Source: an uncultured Eubacteriales bacterium
GTDB lineage: Bacteria; Bacillota; Clostridia; Christensenellales; Aristaeellaceae
Reading direction: 5' to 3'
DNA: 41,233 nt
NCBI GenBank assembly: GCA_902777335.1
Contig: CACYTF010000024.1
Span: 1 to 41,233 of the forward strand
This document shows positions 8,314 through 17,140 of the stretch, in pieces. Below the pieces are notes generated by a model. That model did not search any database. It saw only the letters and a program-made list of their open reading frames with translations, and had not been told where the DNA came from. Within the stretch, counting starts at the first letter, position 1. Each line of letters starts with the position of its first letter. Made by a program: the position numbers and the translations under genes.

Positions 8314-9822
8314 ATGAAGAAACTGTTTGCGCTGATCCTGGCCCTGGTCATGATCATGACCGCCGCTTCCGTCGCGATGGCGGAGGACCTGCCCACCATC
8401 ACCATCATGTTCCACGGCAGCAACGTGACCGACGACACCGCGGTGCTGGAAGCCGTGAACGCCTACATCGCCGACAAGGTGGGCGCGAAGTTAGAGGTCG
8501 TCTGGGGCACCTGGGGCGACTTCGACGAGAAGGCCACCAACGCCCTGCTGTCCGGCGACAGCGGCGTGGACATGGTGTTCACCTGCTCCTGGAGCTCGGA
8601 CGAGTACAACACCTACGCCAAGAACGGCTACTTCGTGAAGCTGGACGACCTGATCGCCGAGTACGGCGCGGACCTGGTGGCCGCGATCCCCGAGAGCCTG
8701 ATGCAGGCCGCCACCATCGAGGGCGCCGAGGGCATGGGCATCTACGCCGTGAACGGCTTCAAGGACACCGCCACCCAGAACACCTGGGACGTGAACGTGA
8801 CGCTGCTCAACGAGCTGGGCTACACGCTGGACGACTTCAGGGCCATGAGCTTCTATGACTTCGGCGAGCTGTTCCAAAAGGCCAAGGAAGTCAAGGGCGA
8901 CGCCTTCTATCCGTTCCTGATCGAGCCCATGGTGCTCGAGCGCATGGTGACCGGCAGCATCATCGTGGCCGGCGACTCCGGCTCCACGAATTTGCTGAGC
9001 CTGTACCTGAACCAGGACGACGTGTCCGCCGAGGGCCCCTACGGCAACGTGCTGCTGAACAAGTTCGGCACCGAGGAGTACAAGAAGTTCGTCGAGAAGA
9101 TGCATGAGTACTACGAGGCCGGCTACATCGATCCCTCCCTGGCCGTGGCCGAGACCAGCAACGACACCCGCACCAACGCCCAGAAGACCGGCGAATACCT
9201 GATCGGCACCCAGAGCTACGCCTTCGGCTACGAGTACAGCCCCGACGTGCTGAGCCGCGGCATCGAGGTCGCCTTCGTGCCCTGCACCGATCCCTATGTG
9301 GACACCACCGCCTCCCAGGGCGCCATGATGGCCATCTCCACCGCCAGCGAGCATCCCGTGGAGAGCTTCAAGTTCCTGGCCCTGCTGAACAGCGACCCGA
9401 CCCTGATGACCCTGATGAACTACGGCGTGGAGGGCGTGCACTACACGCTGAACGCCGACGGCCTGGTGGAGTTCACCGACGAGCGCGCCAACTACAGCCC
9501 CTGGACCAACGGCATGGGCAACGTGACCATGCTGCCCGACACCGCCAGCGAGGGCGCGGGCTTCCGCGAGTCCTTCAAGGCCTACTACGCGGGCGCCAAG
9601 GGCATCCCGTCCCTGGGCTTCGTGTTCAACAACGAGTCCGTCGCCAATGAGATGGCCGCCCTGGGCACCGTCGCCGCCCAGTACGCGCTGGCCCTGGACG
9701 CGGGCGCGATCGACCCCGAGGCCGCCCTGCCCGAGTTCCTCGCCGCGCTGGACGCCGCCGGCATGCAGACCTACCTGGACGCCGCCAACGAACAGCTGAC
9801 CGCCTACATGGCCGCGAAGTAA
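8314..9822 (+). CDS. Extracellular solute-binding protein, DUF3502/LplA type
   Basis: This is a 502-residue exported binding protein of the importer encoded just upstream. Residues 1-23 are a signal peptide ending AMA, with no clear lipobox cysteine. The mature part begins LPTITIMFHGS, as in LplA-like family 1 binding proteins. The C-terminal half has the aromatic-rich pattern seen in DUF3502 proteins. AAGGAGG precedes the ATG. A small hairpin (GATGGC/GCCATC, about 8275-8288) lies in the 67-base gap after the permease. A strong terminator follows. The substrate is probably an oligosaccharide, and cannot be named from sequence. Confidence 0.85.
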   Translation: MKKLFALILALVMIMTAASVAMAEDLPTITIMFHGSNVTDDTAVLEAVNAYIADKVGAKLEVVWGTWGDFDEKATNALLSGDSGVDMVFTCSWSSDEYNTYAKNGYFVKLDDLIAEYGADLVAAIPESLMQAATIEGAEGMGIYAVNGFKDTATQNTWDVNVTLLNELGYTLDDFRAMSFYDFGELFQKAKEVKGDAFYPFLIEPMVLERMVTGSIIVAGDSGSTNLLSLYLNQDDVSAEGPYGNVLLNKFGTEEYKKFVEKMHEYYEAGYIDPSLAVAETSNDTRTNAQKTGEYLIGTQSYAFGYEYSPDVLSRGIEVAFVPCTDPYVDTTASQGAMMAISTASEHPVESFKFLALLNSDPTLMTLMNYGVEGVHYTLNADGLVEFTDERANYSPWTNGMGNVTMLPDTASEGAGFRESFKAYYAGAKGIPSLGFVFNNESVANEMAALGTVAAQYALALDAGAIDPEAALPEFLAALDAAGMQTYLDAANEQLTAYMAAK

Positions 9823-9847
9823 GATTTCCCCCTGACGATACCAGATA

Positions 9848-9883
9848 CCGGCCCCGGACGCGCGTCCGGGGCCGGCGCTTTTT
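9848..9883 (+). terminator. Rho-independent terminator after the LplBC-type operon
   Basis: Perfect 13-bp GC arms lie at 9848-9860 and 9863-9875 and are followed by CGCTTTTT. Nearly the same hairpin recurs at 13694-13719, each time directly in front of a 114-bp palindromic repeat. Confidence 0.85.
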
Positions 9884-9885
9884 GA

Positions 9886-9999
9886 GTGAGTCACTTGGGG
9901 ACAGGTTCCTATTGACTCAAAATTACTACTATTGGTGCGTTATACATGTCTTATAGTAGTAAAAATGAGTCACTTGGAACCTGTCCCCAAGTGACTCAC
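9886..9999. repeat. 114-bp palindromic REP pair, copy A
   Basis: Perfect 24-bp terminal inverted arms (9886-9909 and 9976-9999) each carry one REP unit with core GGGGACAGGTTCC. Inside is a second inverted repeat, TTACTACTAT at 9923-9932 against ATAGTAGTAA at 9953-9962. The whole element can fold into one long hairpin. Copy B at 13729-13842 has the same length and a recognisably related spacer. Confidence 0.85.
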
Positions 10000-10010
10000 A
10001 GCCGCTTTCC

Positions 10011-10039
10011 TTGATGTATTCCGGGAAGTATGGTATACT
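10011..10039 (+). promoter_or_regulatory. Promoter for the DUF1016 gene
   Basis: TTGATG (10011-10016) and TATACT (10034-10039) have a 17-bp spacer, and the -10 box is preceded by TGG as in an extended -10. It starts 11 bases after the end of the palindromic element. Confidence 0.65.
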
Positions 10040-10113
10040 TTCGGCAGTTCTCCAATACAACGATCTGCAAAAGCCATTCAACGGACCGCAACGGTCATTG
10101 AGGAGTGAAGCGC

Positions 10114-11201
10114 ATGGCCATCGAACCCGTCATCTATCAGTCCGCGATAGACGATATACGAAAAATAATACGCCAGGGCCGGGACCAGGCCTATCAGGCC
10201 GTCAATGCCGCGCAGGTATTGACAACTGGAGCATCGGCAAGCGCATCGTGGAACAGGAACAGCACGGCCATGACCGGGCGGATTACGGGATAAGACTAAT
10301 TGATATGCTCGCAGAGCAGTTGTCCGAAGAGTTTGGAACTGGGTTTTCCAAACGAAATTTGCAATATTGCCGCAAGTTTTTCCTGTATTTTCCTGACAGA
10401 GAGATTGTGAACGCGCGCGTTCACAATTTGAACTGGACGCATTTCAGGAGCCTGCTTCGTGTCGAGGATGAAAGCGCGCGCCTCTGGTATCTGCGCAAAG
10501 CGTCTGACGAGGGATGGAGCGCCCGCACCCTGGATCGGAATATCAGCACACAGTATTATTACCGATTGCTTCAGGCGCCGCAGAAGGACGCCGTGATCGC
10601 CGAGATGAAGGACAAAGCGGCAAGCCAGCCGCAGAGTCGATTTGAGCTGATTAAAAGTCCTTTGATCGCGGAGTTTCTGGGCTTCAAGGCGGAAGACAGC
10701 TATCTTGAGAGCGAATTGGAATCAGCGATCCTGTCCCACATCCGGGATTTCCTGATGGAGCTCGGACGCGGATTTGCCTTTGTCGCCCGACAGCAGCACA
10801 TCATTACGGAAACCGAGGATTACTATATCGATCTGGTGTTTTATAACATCGAATTGAAATGCTATGTCCTGATCGATCTGAAAATGGGCAAGATCACCCA
10901 TCAGGACGTTGGGCAGATCGACATGTACGTGCGCATGTACGATGATCTGAAGCGCAAAAGCGATGACAATCCGACCATCGGAATATTGCTGTGCTCTGAA
11001 ACCGACGCGGACATCGCCCGGTATTCTGTGCTGCACGACAATGACAGGCTGTTCATGTCCAAGTATTTGACCTACCTGCCGTCAAAGGAACAGCTGAAAA
11101 ACGAGATCGAACGTCAGAAGGCGCTGTTCTACCTGAAACGCTCCCAGACGAATGACCATGAGTCAGGGAACCTGTCCCCAAGTGACTCATTTTCAATATG
11201 A
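10114..11201 (+). pseudogene. DUF1016/YhcG-type PDDEXK nuclease, frameshifted
   Basis: The protein belongs to the YhcG/DUF1016 family: an N-terminal helical domain and a C-terminal PD-(D/E)XK nuclease domain, common in defence and accessory islands. The start ATG 10114 has AGGAG eight bases before it and encodes MAIEPVIYQSAIDDIRKII... up to AVNAAQV. At about 10215-10228 the frame is lost. The continuation (WSIGKRIVEQEQHG, then ADYGIRLIDMLAEQLSEEFG) is one base out of phase, as if one base were missing near GACAACTGG. The rest is intact, including a nuclease core (YYIDLVFYNIELKCYVLIDLK) with the family's D...ExK-like pattern. The last 14 or so residues are encoded by a REP unit, so the original end has been replaced. 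The gene may be inactive, or the missing base could be a sequencing error. Confidence 0.8.
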
Positions 11202-13668
11202 AAAGTGCTTTACAATCAAGACAATTCGCTTTACATCCGAAGATGTAACCATCTCCGATGAATGTTCTTTTGACATGCCCGCTCATGACGTCACGGTCAA
11301 AGCACAGCTCGCCGATAAGCGCAATCTCGTCGTTGACCTGACCGGCAACAATGACGTACCGATATCGCCCTTGGTGGCCTCTGGCATAATGGAATCATCA
11401 TCTCTGTATGAAAAAATGCTGGCTGTCGACGGAGACACGGCATACGATCTGAACGGGGATGAAATTTCCGATGTGCTGTTTATAAACAATGAAGCCGGCG
11501 CTTCCCTCCAGCGCATAGAAGAGGGCGCGAGCGCGCTGACATGCGATTACGAAAACATCGATCTGCCATCCGGTCCCTATTGCCCTTACAACTCCATCAC
11601 TTTTCAGTTCATAAAACCCTACAGCGCCACCGTCACCGTCAACGACGCCGCGATGGGCGAGGCTTCCGCCACGCCGACCTCCGGCACGACCGGCACGAAG
11701 GTGACGCTGACGGCCACGCCCAAGGACGGATATCGCTTTGTGGAGTGGCAGGTCGTCTCCGGCGACGTGACCATCGTCGATGACAGTTTCACCATCCAGT
11801 CCGCGGACGTAACGGTCAAGGCCGTCTTCGAGGCCGGTCACAACCACACCTACGGCACGCCCGAATGGATCTGGGCCGAAAACTACTTGACCGCCAAGGC
11901 CATTTTCACCTGCACGGCGAACGACGACACCCAGACCGTCGACGCCGCCGTGACCGGCGAGGCCACCGCCGACGGCGGCACCAAATACACCGCCACCGCT
12001 AACTTCCTCGGCGAGACCTACACCGCCACCGTCACGGATTCCCCCGCGCCGAAGCACACACTGACCGTCAATTACATCGATGGGGACAACAATCCGGTCG
12101 ACGACCCCTACACCGAGCAGCTGGAGGAGGGCACGGACTATACCGTCGTCTCCCCGACTATCCATCACCTCATCCCCGACCGTGCGGTCGTGGAGGGCAC
12201 GATGGGCACGGCGGACATCACCGAGACCGTGACCTATTCGGACGACGACGTTCTGATCACCTTCAGGATCAATTACAAGATAAAAACGGATAAGGCCACC
12301 CAGACCGCCTGGCGCGGCGAGAAAACCAAGCTGACGCCGTTCCCCTTCAAGCAGCCGAGTAGCGTCCGCTTTATGGGCTGGAACACCAAGGCCGACGGCA
12401 GCGGCAAGGCCTATGCCGACGGGGGGAAGATCACGCCCAGGGAGGACGTGACGCTGTACGCGCAGTGGAGTCAGTTGTACACCTTATCGGTTAATAGTAA
12501 CGGCGGCAAGGGCAAGAATGGCGGCAGCATAAAAGCCGTAGCCGGCGAGAAGGTCCGGCTTCCCAAGTGCAGTATCAAGCCGCCGAAGGATTATCAGGTT
12601 TTCGCCGGCTGGAACACCGCGAAGGACGGCAGCGGCAAGGCTTACGCCGACCAGGCGATCTTTACCATGCCGGCGAGCAAGACAACGCTGTACGCGCAGT
12701 GGATCGGAAAGCCGGCCAAAATAGATTTTAGCGGAAACGGCGGCAAGGGCAAGATGAAATCGCTGAAAACCAATATCGGCGAAACCGTCCGGCTGCCCGC
12801 ATGCGCGTTCACGCACAACTCTGGATATTCCTTTGACTGCTGGACCACGAAAAAGGACGGCACGGGCGCGGTCTACGCCGACCAGGCGAAGCTCGTCGTC
12901 AGCGGCGATATGTCACTGTACGCGCAGTGGAAGGGCAAGTCGGCCAAGGTCAGCTTCAGCGCAAGCGGCAGCAAGGGGAAGATGGACCAGATCACCGTAA
13001 CGACCCCCGCCCAGATTCAGCTGCACGAGTGCGGATTTACAAAAAAGGGCTGCATCTTCACCGGCTGGATCGACGGCAACAAAGTGCTGCACGCCCCGGG
13101 GGAGACGATCACGGTCCGGAACAATATGAAACTGAAGGCCCAGTTGACGAAGCCGGGCATAGTCGGTTTCGATAAGAATAAAGGATACGGCAAGATGGAC
13201 GATCAGCTCGGCCTGCCCGGCGAACGGATCACGCTGAACAGGAACACCTTCACGAGGGATGGCTACGAATTCACCGGATGGAACACGAGCAGAAACGGCT
13301 CGGGTACGGCCTACAAGGACGGGGCGAAGTTCAAGATCGTGGATACCAAAACGGTCACTCTGTACGCCCAGTGGAAGAAGAAGGAGTCGGGCACGCTGAC
13401 TCTGACGTCCGTCAAGACGATCAGCCTGAGCGCGAAGAATCAGTACTTGGAGGCGACGGTCACGCTGGACGGGCAGCCCGTCAAAGGCGCCAAGGTCACG
13501 TTCACGTTCCATGACAAGGTGAAAGAGAGAAAGACCAACAAAGACGGCGTCGCGGAATACTCCATAACCAAATCCATGGTAAAGAAACTGAAGGTCGGTG
13601 AAAAAGTGGAGTATTCCGTCACCTTCGGCGAAACCACCATTACGAAGAAGGTAAAGATCGTGAAATAG
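11152..13668 (+). CDS. InlB/Flg_new repeat surface protein, 5'-truncated
   Basis: The open frame encodes 838 residues. Its first residues come from the REP unit, with no ribosome site and no signal peptide. The protein enters in the middle of a B-repeat (FDMPAHDVTVKAQL, about residues 42-55), so the original 5' end appears lost. Next come an unassigned segment (about 58-160), a second B-repeat (SATPTSGTTGTKVTLTATP... ADVTVKAVF), a MucBP-like stretch (VNYIDGDNNPVDD), four to five Listeria-Bacteroides Flg_new repeats (GWNTKADGSGKAYADG...VTLYAQW), and a C-terminal Ig-like domain (about 745-838). No LPxTG motif is visible. Such proteins usually sit on the cell surface and take part in adhesion. 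It may now be a non-expressed remnant. Confidence 0.75.
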   Translation: MTMSQGTCPQVTHFQYEKCFTIKTIRFTSEDVTISDECSFDMPAHDVTVKAQLADKRNLVVDLTGNNDVPISPLVASGIMESSSLYEKMLAVDGDTAYDLNGDEISDVLFINNEAGASLQRIEEGASALTCDYENIDLPSGPYCPYNSITFQFIKPYSATVTVNDAAMGEASATPTSGTTGTKVTLTATPKDGYRFVEWQVVSGDVTIVDDSFTIQSADVTVKAVFEAGHNHTYGTPEWIWAENYLTAKAIFTCTANDDTQTVDAAVTGEATADGGTKYTATANFLGETYTATVTDSPAPKHTLTVNYIDGDNNPVDDPYTEQLEEGTDYTVVSPTIHHLIPDRAVVEGTMGTADITETVTYSDDDVLITFRINYKIKTDKATQTAWRGEKTKLTPFPFKQPSSVRFMGWNTKADGSGKAYADGGKITPREDVTLYAQWSQLYTLSVNSNGGKGKNGGSIKAVAGEKVRLPKCSIKPPKDYQVFAGWNTAKDGSGKAYADQAIFTMPASKTTLYAQWIGKPAKIDFSGNGGKGKMKSLKTNIGETVRLPACAFTHNSGYSFDCWTTKKDGTGAVYADQAKLVVSGDMSLYAQWKGKSAKVSFSASGSKGKMDQITVTTPAQIQLHECGFTKKGCIFTGWIDGNKVLHAPGETITVRNNMKLKAQLTKPGIVGFDKNKGYGKMDDQLGLPGERITLNRNTFTRDGYEFTGWNTSRNGSGTAYKDGAKFKIVDTKTVTLYAQWKKKESGTLTLTSVKTISLSAKNQYLEATVTLDGQPVKGAKVTFTFHDKVKERKTNKDGVAEYSITKSMVKKLKVGEKVEYSVTFGETTITKKVKIVK
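11158..11190 (-). repeat. Single REP unit, reverse orientation
   Basis: TGAGTCA, the core GGAACCTGTCCCC (11167-11179) and TGACTCA are all present. It forms the 3' end of the nuclease gene and the start of the next open frame. It is the only unpaired copy in the window. Its two flanks match different subtypes (short on the left, AAG-type on the right), as expected of a recombinant unit. Confidence 0.8.
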
Positions 13669-13693
13669 GACGGATCGCCCACGACCATAACAC

Positions 13694-13725
13694 CGGCCCC
13701 GGACGCATGTCCGGGGCCGTCGCTT
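13694..13725 (+). terminator. Terminator after the surface-protein gene
   Basis: Perfect 11-bp arms lie at 13694-13704 and 13709-13719 with a GCAT loop, then CGCTTT. It is nearly identical to the terminator at 9848-9875 and also stands directly before a 114-bp palindromic repeat. Confidence 0.8.
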
Positions 13726-13728
13726 TGA

Positions 13729-13842
13729 GTGAGTCACTTGGGGACAGGTTCCTGTTGACTCAAAAATACAACTTATAGTGTGTATTACATATCTATTAGT
13801 CGAAAAAGTGAGTCACTTGGAACCTGTCCCCAAGTGACTCAC
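13729..13842. repeat. 114-bp palindromic REP pair, copy B
   Basis: It has the same 24-bp terminal arms as the copy at 9886-9999 and the same total length. The spacer is about 45 bases and diverged but alignable (GTGTGTATTACATATCTATTAG against GTGCGTTATACATGTCTTATAG in short segments). It lies between the surface-protein terminator and the end of the minus-strand permease gene, and could also serve as that gene's 3' hairpin. Confidence 0.85.
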
Positions 13843-13849
13843 TTTGCTT

Positions 13850-16120
13850 TCACTCCACGCCCTTCAGCGCTTCCACCATGTCGATCTTCCGGTTCTTGCG
13901 GGCCACGATCACGCCGACGAACAGCGACACACCAAAGGTCAGCGCGATGCTGACCGCGTAGGTCACGGGGCCGATGCACATCCGCAGCTCATACTCCCCG
14001 GCCAGCTTGTCGATCAGCACCTTCAGCGTCAGCGCGCCGGCCGGGATGCCCAGCAGCACGCCGACGACGGTCAGCCACACGTTCTGGCTGATCAGCAGTT
14101 TGCCGATCTGCCTGTCGCCGAAGCCCAGCACCTTCAGCGTCGCCAGCTCCCGCGCGCGCTCGATGTAGCTCATCAGGCCCAGGTTGTACAGCACCACCAC
14201 GCCCAGCACCACCGCCGCGACGATCAGCAGCGCGATCATCAGGTCCATGATCTGCGTGAAGCTGTCGTAGGTCTGCATGATGGCCGCGTGGGACTGCGCG
14301 CTGGCGATCAGGCCGCTCTCGGGCAGTTCGGTGACGGGGACGTCGGTGTAGAGCGTGGTGACGTTGTACGGCACGCCCACGCGCTCGGCACAGGCGCGGC
14401 TCATCACCAGGTTCTCCGTCATCACCGAGCGCAGCACACCCACGACCTTCACCGAGTACGTCTCCGACGCGCCGTAGGGCGAGAACGTCACCGTGTCGCC
14501 CACGTGAATGTCCTTCGCCAGCCGCATGCACACGTAGGCGCCCTCCTCCGACAGCGGCACGACGGCGTTGTCCTCATTGACAAACCGGTACTTGTCGCGC
14601 TGCGTGTCGGCGATCTCCAGCATGACGGTCTTGCCGCCGACGCTGATGCCCGACATGGCCTCCCGGTCCGCGTCCAGCGCCTCGGCCAGCTCCAGCGCCT
14701 TGGCGTTGTCGCTGTTTTCCACCAGGTTGACCCGGGTGACGTAGTTCGACACGTCCTCGTCGATCAGCTTCAAAAACCCGTTCAGCGTGTCGCGCATGCC
14801 GAGCCCGCCCACCAGCAGGATCATGCAGCCCACGATGCCGATCAGCGTCATAGCCGAGCGCGACTTGTGGCGCAGCACGTCGCGCAGATTCCAGCGCGTG
14901 CCGAACTGCAGCCGCTTCCACAGCGGCGTCCTCTCCAGCGCGATGCGCCGCATCTTGCGGGGCACATAGGGCTGCAGGGCCTCGGCGGCCGTGCCGGAGA
15001 GCATCTTGCGCACGGACAGCAGGCTGATCAGCGTCATCACGCCCACGATCAGCGCCAGCACGGCCCAGCAGAAGCCCGGCATGACCAGGTCCCAGCGGGG
15101 CATGTCGAAGTACGTGCCCATCATGCCGTTGGGGTTCATGATCAGATAGCAGATGCCGTAGCCCAGCGCGATGCCCAGCGCCGTGCCCACCAGGCCGATG
15201 GTCAGGCCGTAGGAGGCGTAGTGGCGCATGATCCGCCGGTCCTTGAAGCCCAGCGCCTTCAGCGTACCGATCTGCCGCTTTTCGTTGGCGGTGATCCGGT
15301 GCATCGTGGTCGTCATGGCCAGCAGCGCGATGGCCAGGAACAGCACGGGCAGTATGCTGCCCATGGCCTTGCCCTCCTTGGATTCGCCCATGGCCTCGCC
15401 GTAGGAGGTGGTGTCCTCCTTCGGCACGACCATGATCGTGCGGCCCAGCGCCTTCGCCGCCGCGGCCTCCAGCGCCTCCTTGCCAAGCGGTGAGCGCAGA
15501 TTGATCTGCGGGTAGAAGTCCACCAGTATGGCCGCCCTGTAGCGCTTGGGCGTCAGGTAGGCAAAGCCGTACTTGGTGTAATCGGGCATGACCTGCGTGT
15601 TGTCGCCCACGCAGATCAGCTGCTCGCCGCTCTTGGCCAGGCCCAGCACCGGCGCGGTGATTTTAAAGCCGCGGTAGGCCAGGGTCAGCGTGTCGCCGAC
15701 GGCTATGCCGTTGGCCCCGGCGAAGCGGTCCGACAGCCACAGCCCGTCCGCCTGCGGGTCGTAGGGCGCGCCCTCCGTCACCAGCATGGTGGACACGGTG
15801 TAGTCCTCGCAGACGTTCAGCGAGAGGGTCTGCTCCGTGTCCTGTATGCCCACGTTGACGCTGAGCATGCGCGTGGCCGCGTCGACGCCGTCCTGCGCCA
15901 GCAGCGCCTCCAGGTCGGCGCGGGAGAAGCCCGTCTCCGAGTACAGCCGGTAGTCGGCCAGCCGGGTCTCCTCGAAAAAGCTGCCCGTGTTCCATTCGAT
16001 GCTGTACCACTCCATGTTGAAGCCCAGGAATACGCCGACGCCCAGGGCCACCATGATGATCATGGAGATGAACTGCGATCTGTAGGCCCGGGCGGTCCTG
16101 AACAGCTTTCTGATCAGCAT
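13850..16120 (-). CDS. FtsX/MacB-like ABC transporter permease
   Basis: This is a 756-residue permease with two FtsX-type domains (PF02687). The first helix is near residues 20-40, a long extracytoplasmic part follows (about 40-230), and three-helix blocks lie at about 250-380 and at the C-terminus (about 640-750), with another helix near 425. Such proteins work with LolD-like ATPases to export or move lipids, peptides or antibiotics, or act as mechanotransmitters. The start ATG 16120 overlaps the ATPase stop as TGATG, so the two are coupled. I prefer it to the upstream TTG at 16126. The true substrate cannot be told. Confidence 0.88.
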   Translation of the reverse strand: MLIRKLFRTARAYRSQFISMIIMVALGVGVFLGFNMEWYSIEWNTGSFFEETRLADYRLYSETGFSRADLEALLAQDGVDAATRMLSVNVGIQDTEQTLSLNVCEDYTVSTMLVTEGAPYDPQADGLWLSDRFAGANGIAVGDTLTLAYRGFKITAPVLGLAKSGEQLICVGDNTQVMPDYTKYGFAYLTPKRYRAAILVDFYPQINLRSPLGKEALEAAAAKALGRTIMVVPKEDTTSYGEAMGESKEGKAMGSILPVLFLAIALLAMTTTMHRITANEKRQIGTLKALGFKDRRIMRHYASYGLTIGLVGTALGIALGYGICYLIMNPNGMMGTYFDMPRWDLVMPGFCWAVLALIVGVMTLISLLSVRKMLSGTAAEALQPYVPRKMRRIALERTPLWKRLQFGTRWNLRDVLRHKSRSAMTLIGIVGCMILLVGGLGMRDTLNGFLKLIDEDVSNYVTRVNLVENSDNAKALELAEALDADREAMSGISVGGKTVMLEIADTQRDKYRFVNEDNAVVPLSEEGAYVCMRLAKDIHVGDTVTFSPYGASETYSVKVVGVLRSVMTENLVMSRACAERVGVPYNVTTLYTDVPVTELPESGLIASAQSHAAIMQTYDSFTQIMDLMIALLIVAAVVLGVVVLYNLGLMSYIERARELATLKVLGFGDRQIGKLLISQNVWLTVVGVLLGIPAGALTLKVLIDKLAGEYELRMCIGPVTYAVSIALTFGVSLFVGVIVARKNRKIDMVEALKGVE

Positions 16121-16821
16121 CACCAATCCACCTCTTCCGCCGCCAGAGGATGCGCCTGCGCCTCACAGGAGACGATCCTGCCGTTCTTCACCCGCACCAC
16201 CGTGTCCGCCATGCGGGCGATGTTCTGGTTGTGCGTGACGACGATGATGGTCTTGCCGAAGTCCCGCGCCATCGAGAGCAGCAGCTTCAGCACCACCACG
16301 CCGGTCTTGGAATCCAGCGCGCCGGTGGGCTCGTCGCACAGCAGTATCTTCGGGTTCTTGGCCAGCGCCCGGGCGATGGACACCCGCTGCTGCTCGCCGC
16401 CCGACAGCTCCGCCGGGAACTGCTCCAGGTGGTCCGACAGGCCCACCCGCGCGATCATGTCCGCCGGGTCGAGGGCGTCCGGGCAGATCTGCTTGACCAG
16501 CGCCACGTTCTCGTAGACCGTCAGCGTGGGGATGAGGTTGTAGAACTGAAACACAAAGCCGACCGTGGACGCGCGGTACTCGGCCAGCGTGTCGCCGGAA
16601 TAGCCGGATATGTCCTGCCCGTTCACCAGTATCCTGCCGGACGTGGGGCTGTCCAGCCCGCCCAGCAGGTTCAGAAGCGTGCTCTTCCCCGCGCCGCTGG
16701 GCCCCAGCACCACGATGAACTGCCCCTCCTCCAGGCTCAGGTTGACGCCGTCCAGCGCCCGCAGCTCGTGATCTCCGCTGGTGTAGACGCGCGTGACGTC
16801 CTTGAATTCGACGATTGCCAT
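16120..16821 (-). CDS. LolD/MacB-like ABC transporter ATPase
   Basis: This is a 233-residue ATPase partner of the FtsX-type permease. It has Walker A GPSGAGKS (residues 40-47), Q-loop QFYNLIP, signature LSGGEQQRVSIARAL, Walker B ILLCDEPTGALD and the switch histidine VVTHN. The Walker B region with GALDS is typical of the LolD/MacB family. Read on the minus strand, a ribosome site AGGAG lies about eight bases before the ATG. A consensus promoter with two operator-like repeats lies upstream, so the pair is probably an inducible export or resistance system. Confidence 0.92.
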   Translation of the reverse strand: MAIVEFKDVTRVYTSGDHELRALDGVNLSLEEGQFIVVLGPSGAGKSTLLNLLGGLDSPTSGRILVNGQDISGYSGDTLAEYRASTVGFVFQFYNLIPTLTVYENVALVKQICPDALDPADMIARVGLSDHLEQFPAELSGGEQQRVSIARALAKNPKILLCDEPTGALDSKTGVVVLKLLLSMARDFGKTIIVVTHNQNIARMADTVVRVKNGRIVSCEAQAHPLAAEEVDW

Positions 16822-16857
16822 GATACCATCTCCTGCCGTAAAGGATTGTCCCTTGAA

Positions 16858-16909
16858 GTTATATGTATCTAACGGAATTCATTATAGTTATACTCATCTA
16901 ACCTGTCAA
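16858..16909 (-). promoter_or_regulatory. Consensus promoter with two 16-bp operator-like repeats
   Basis: On the minus strand TTGACA (16909-16904), a 17-bp spacer and TATAAT (16886-16881) form a perfect consensus promoter. The spacer contains GTTAGATGAGTATAAC (16902-16887), and a second copy, GTTAGATACATATAAC (16873-16858), lies just past the -10 box, 29 bp away. Each begins GTTA and ends TAAC, so each is a short inverted repeat. This suits a dimeric repressor (TetR- or MarR-like) that blocks RNA polymerase. No such regulator gene is in the window. Confidence 0.75.
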
Positions 16910-16940
16910 GCGGTTTATCAACACTTAACCGTCTGTCAGA

Positions 16941-17020
16941 AATGAGTCAGTTGGGGACAGGTTCCTACTGACTCATTTTTGCAAATGAGTCAACAGGAAC
17001 CTGTCCCCAAGTGACTCACT
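16941..17020. repeat. Inverted REP pair, compact form
   Basis: A forward unit with core 16953-16966 and a reverse unit with core 16996-17008 are separated by only a few bases. The inner arms pair over about 26 bases with two mismatches, giving one long hairpin. It lies between the promoters of the divergent ABC export genes and the GH94 gene. Confidence 0.85.
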
Positions 17021-17086
17021 TTTCCGTCTCCCATTTGCCAAACCGGGACAACAAATGACATGCCCAGCCGTTTTCTTTTTCCGCCC

Positions 17087-17115
17087 TTGCGGTTACAATG
17101 GATATGCGGTAAAAT
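17087..17115 (+). promoter_or_regulatory. Possible promoter for the GH94 gene
   Basis: TTGCGG (17087-17092), a 17-bp spacer and TAAAAT (17110-17115) end 25 bases before the ATG. The -35 box is a weak match, so activation by a regulator is plausible. Confidence 0.5.
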
Positions 17116-17140
17116 AATATCGAATACGGAGGGCCGCCAT

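Noticed and set aside
10011..10113. Upstream in-frame extension of the nuclease gene starting at 10011
   Set aside because: It overlaps the promoter boxes and lacks homology. The true family N-terminus is in another frame from 10114.
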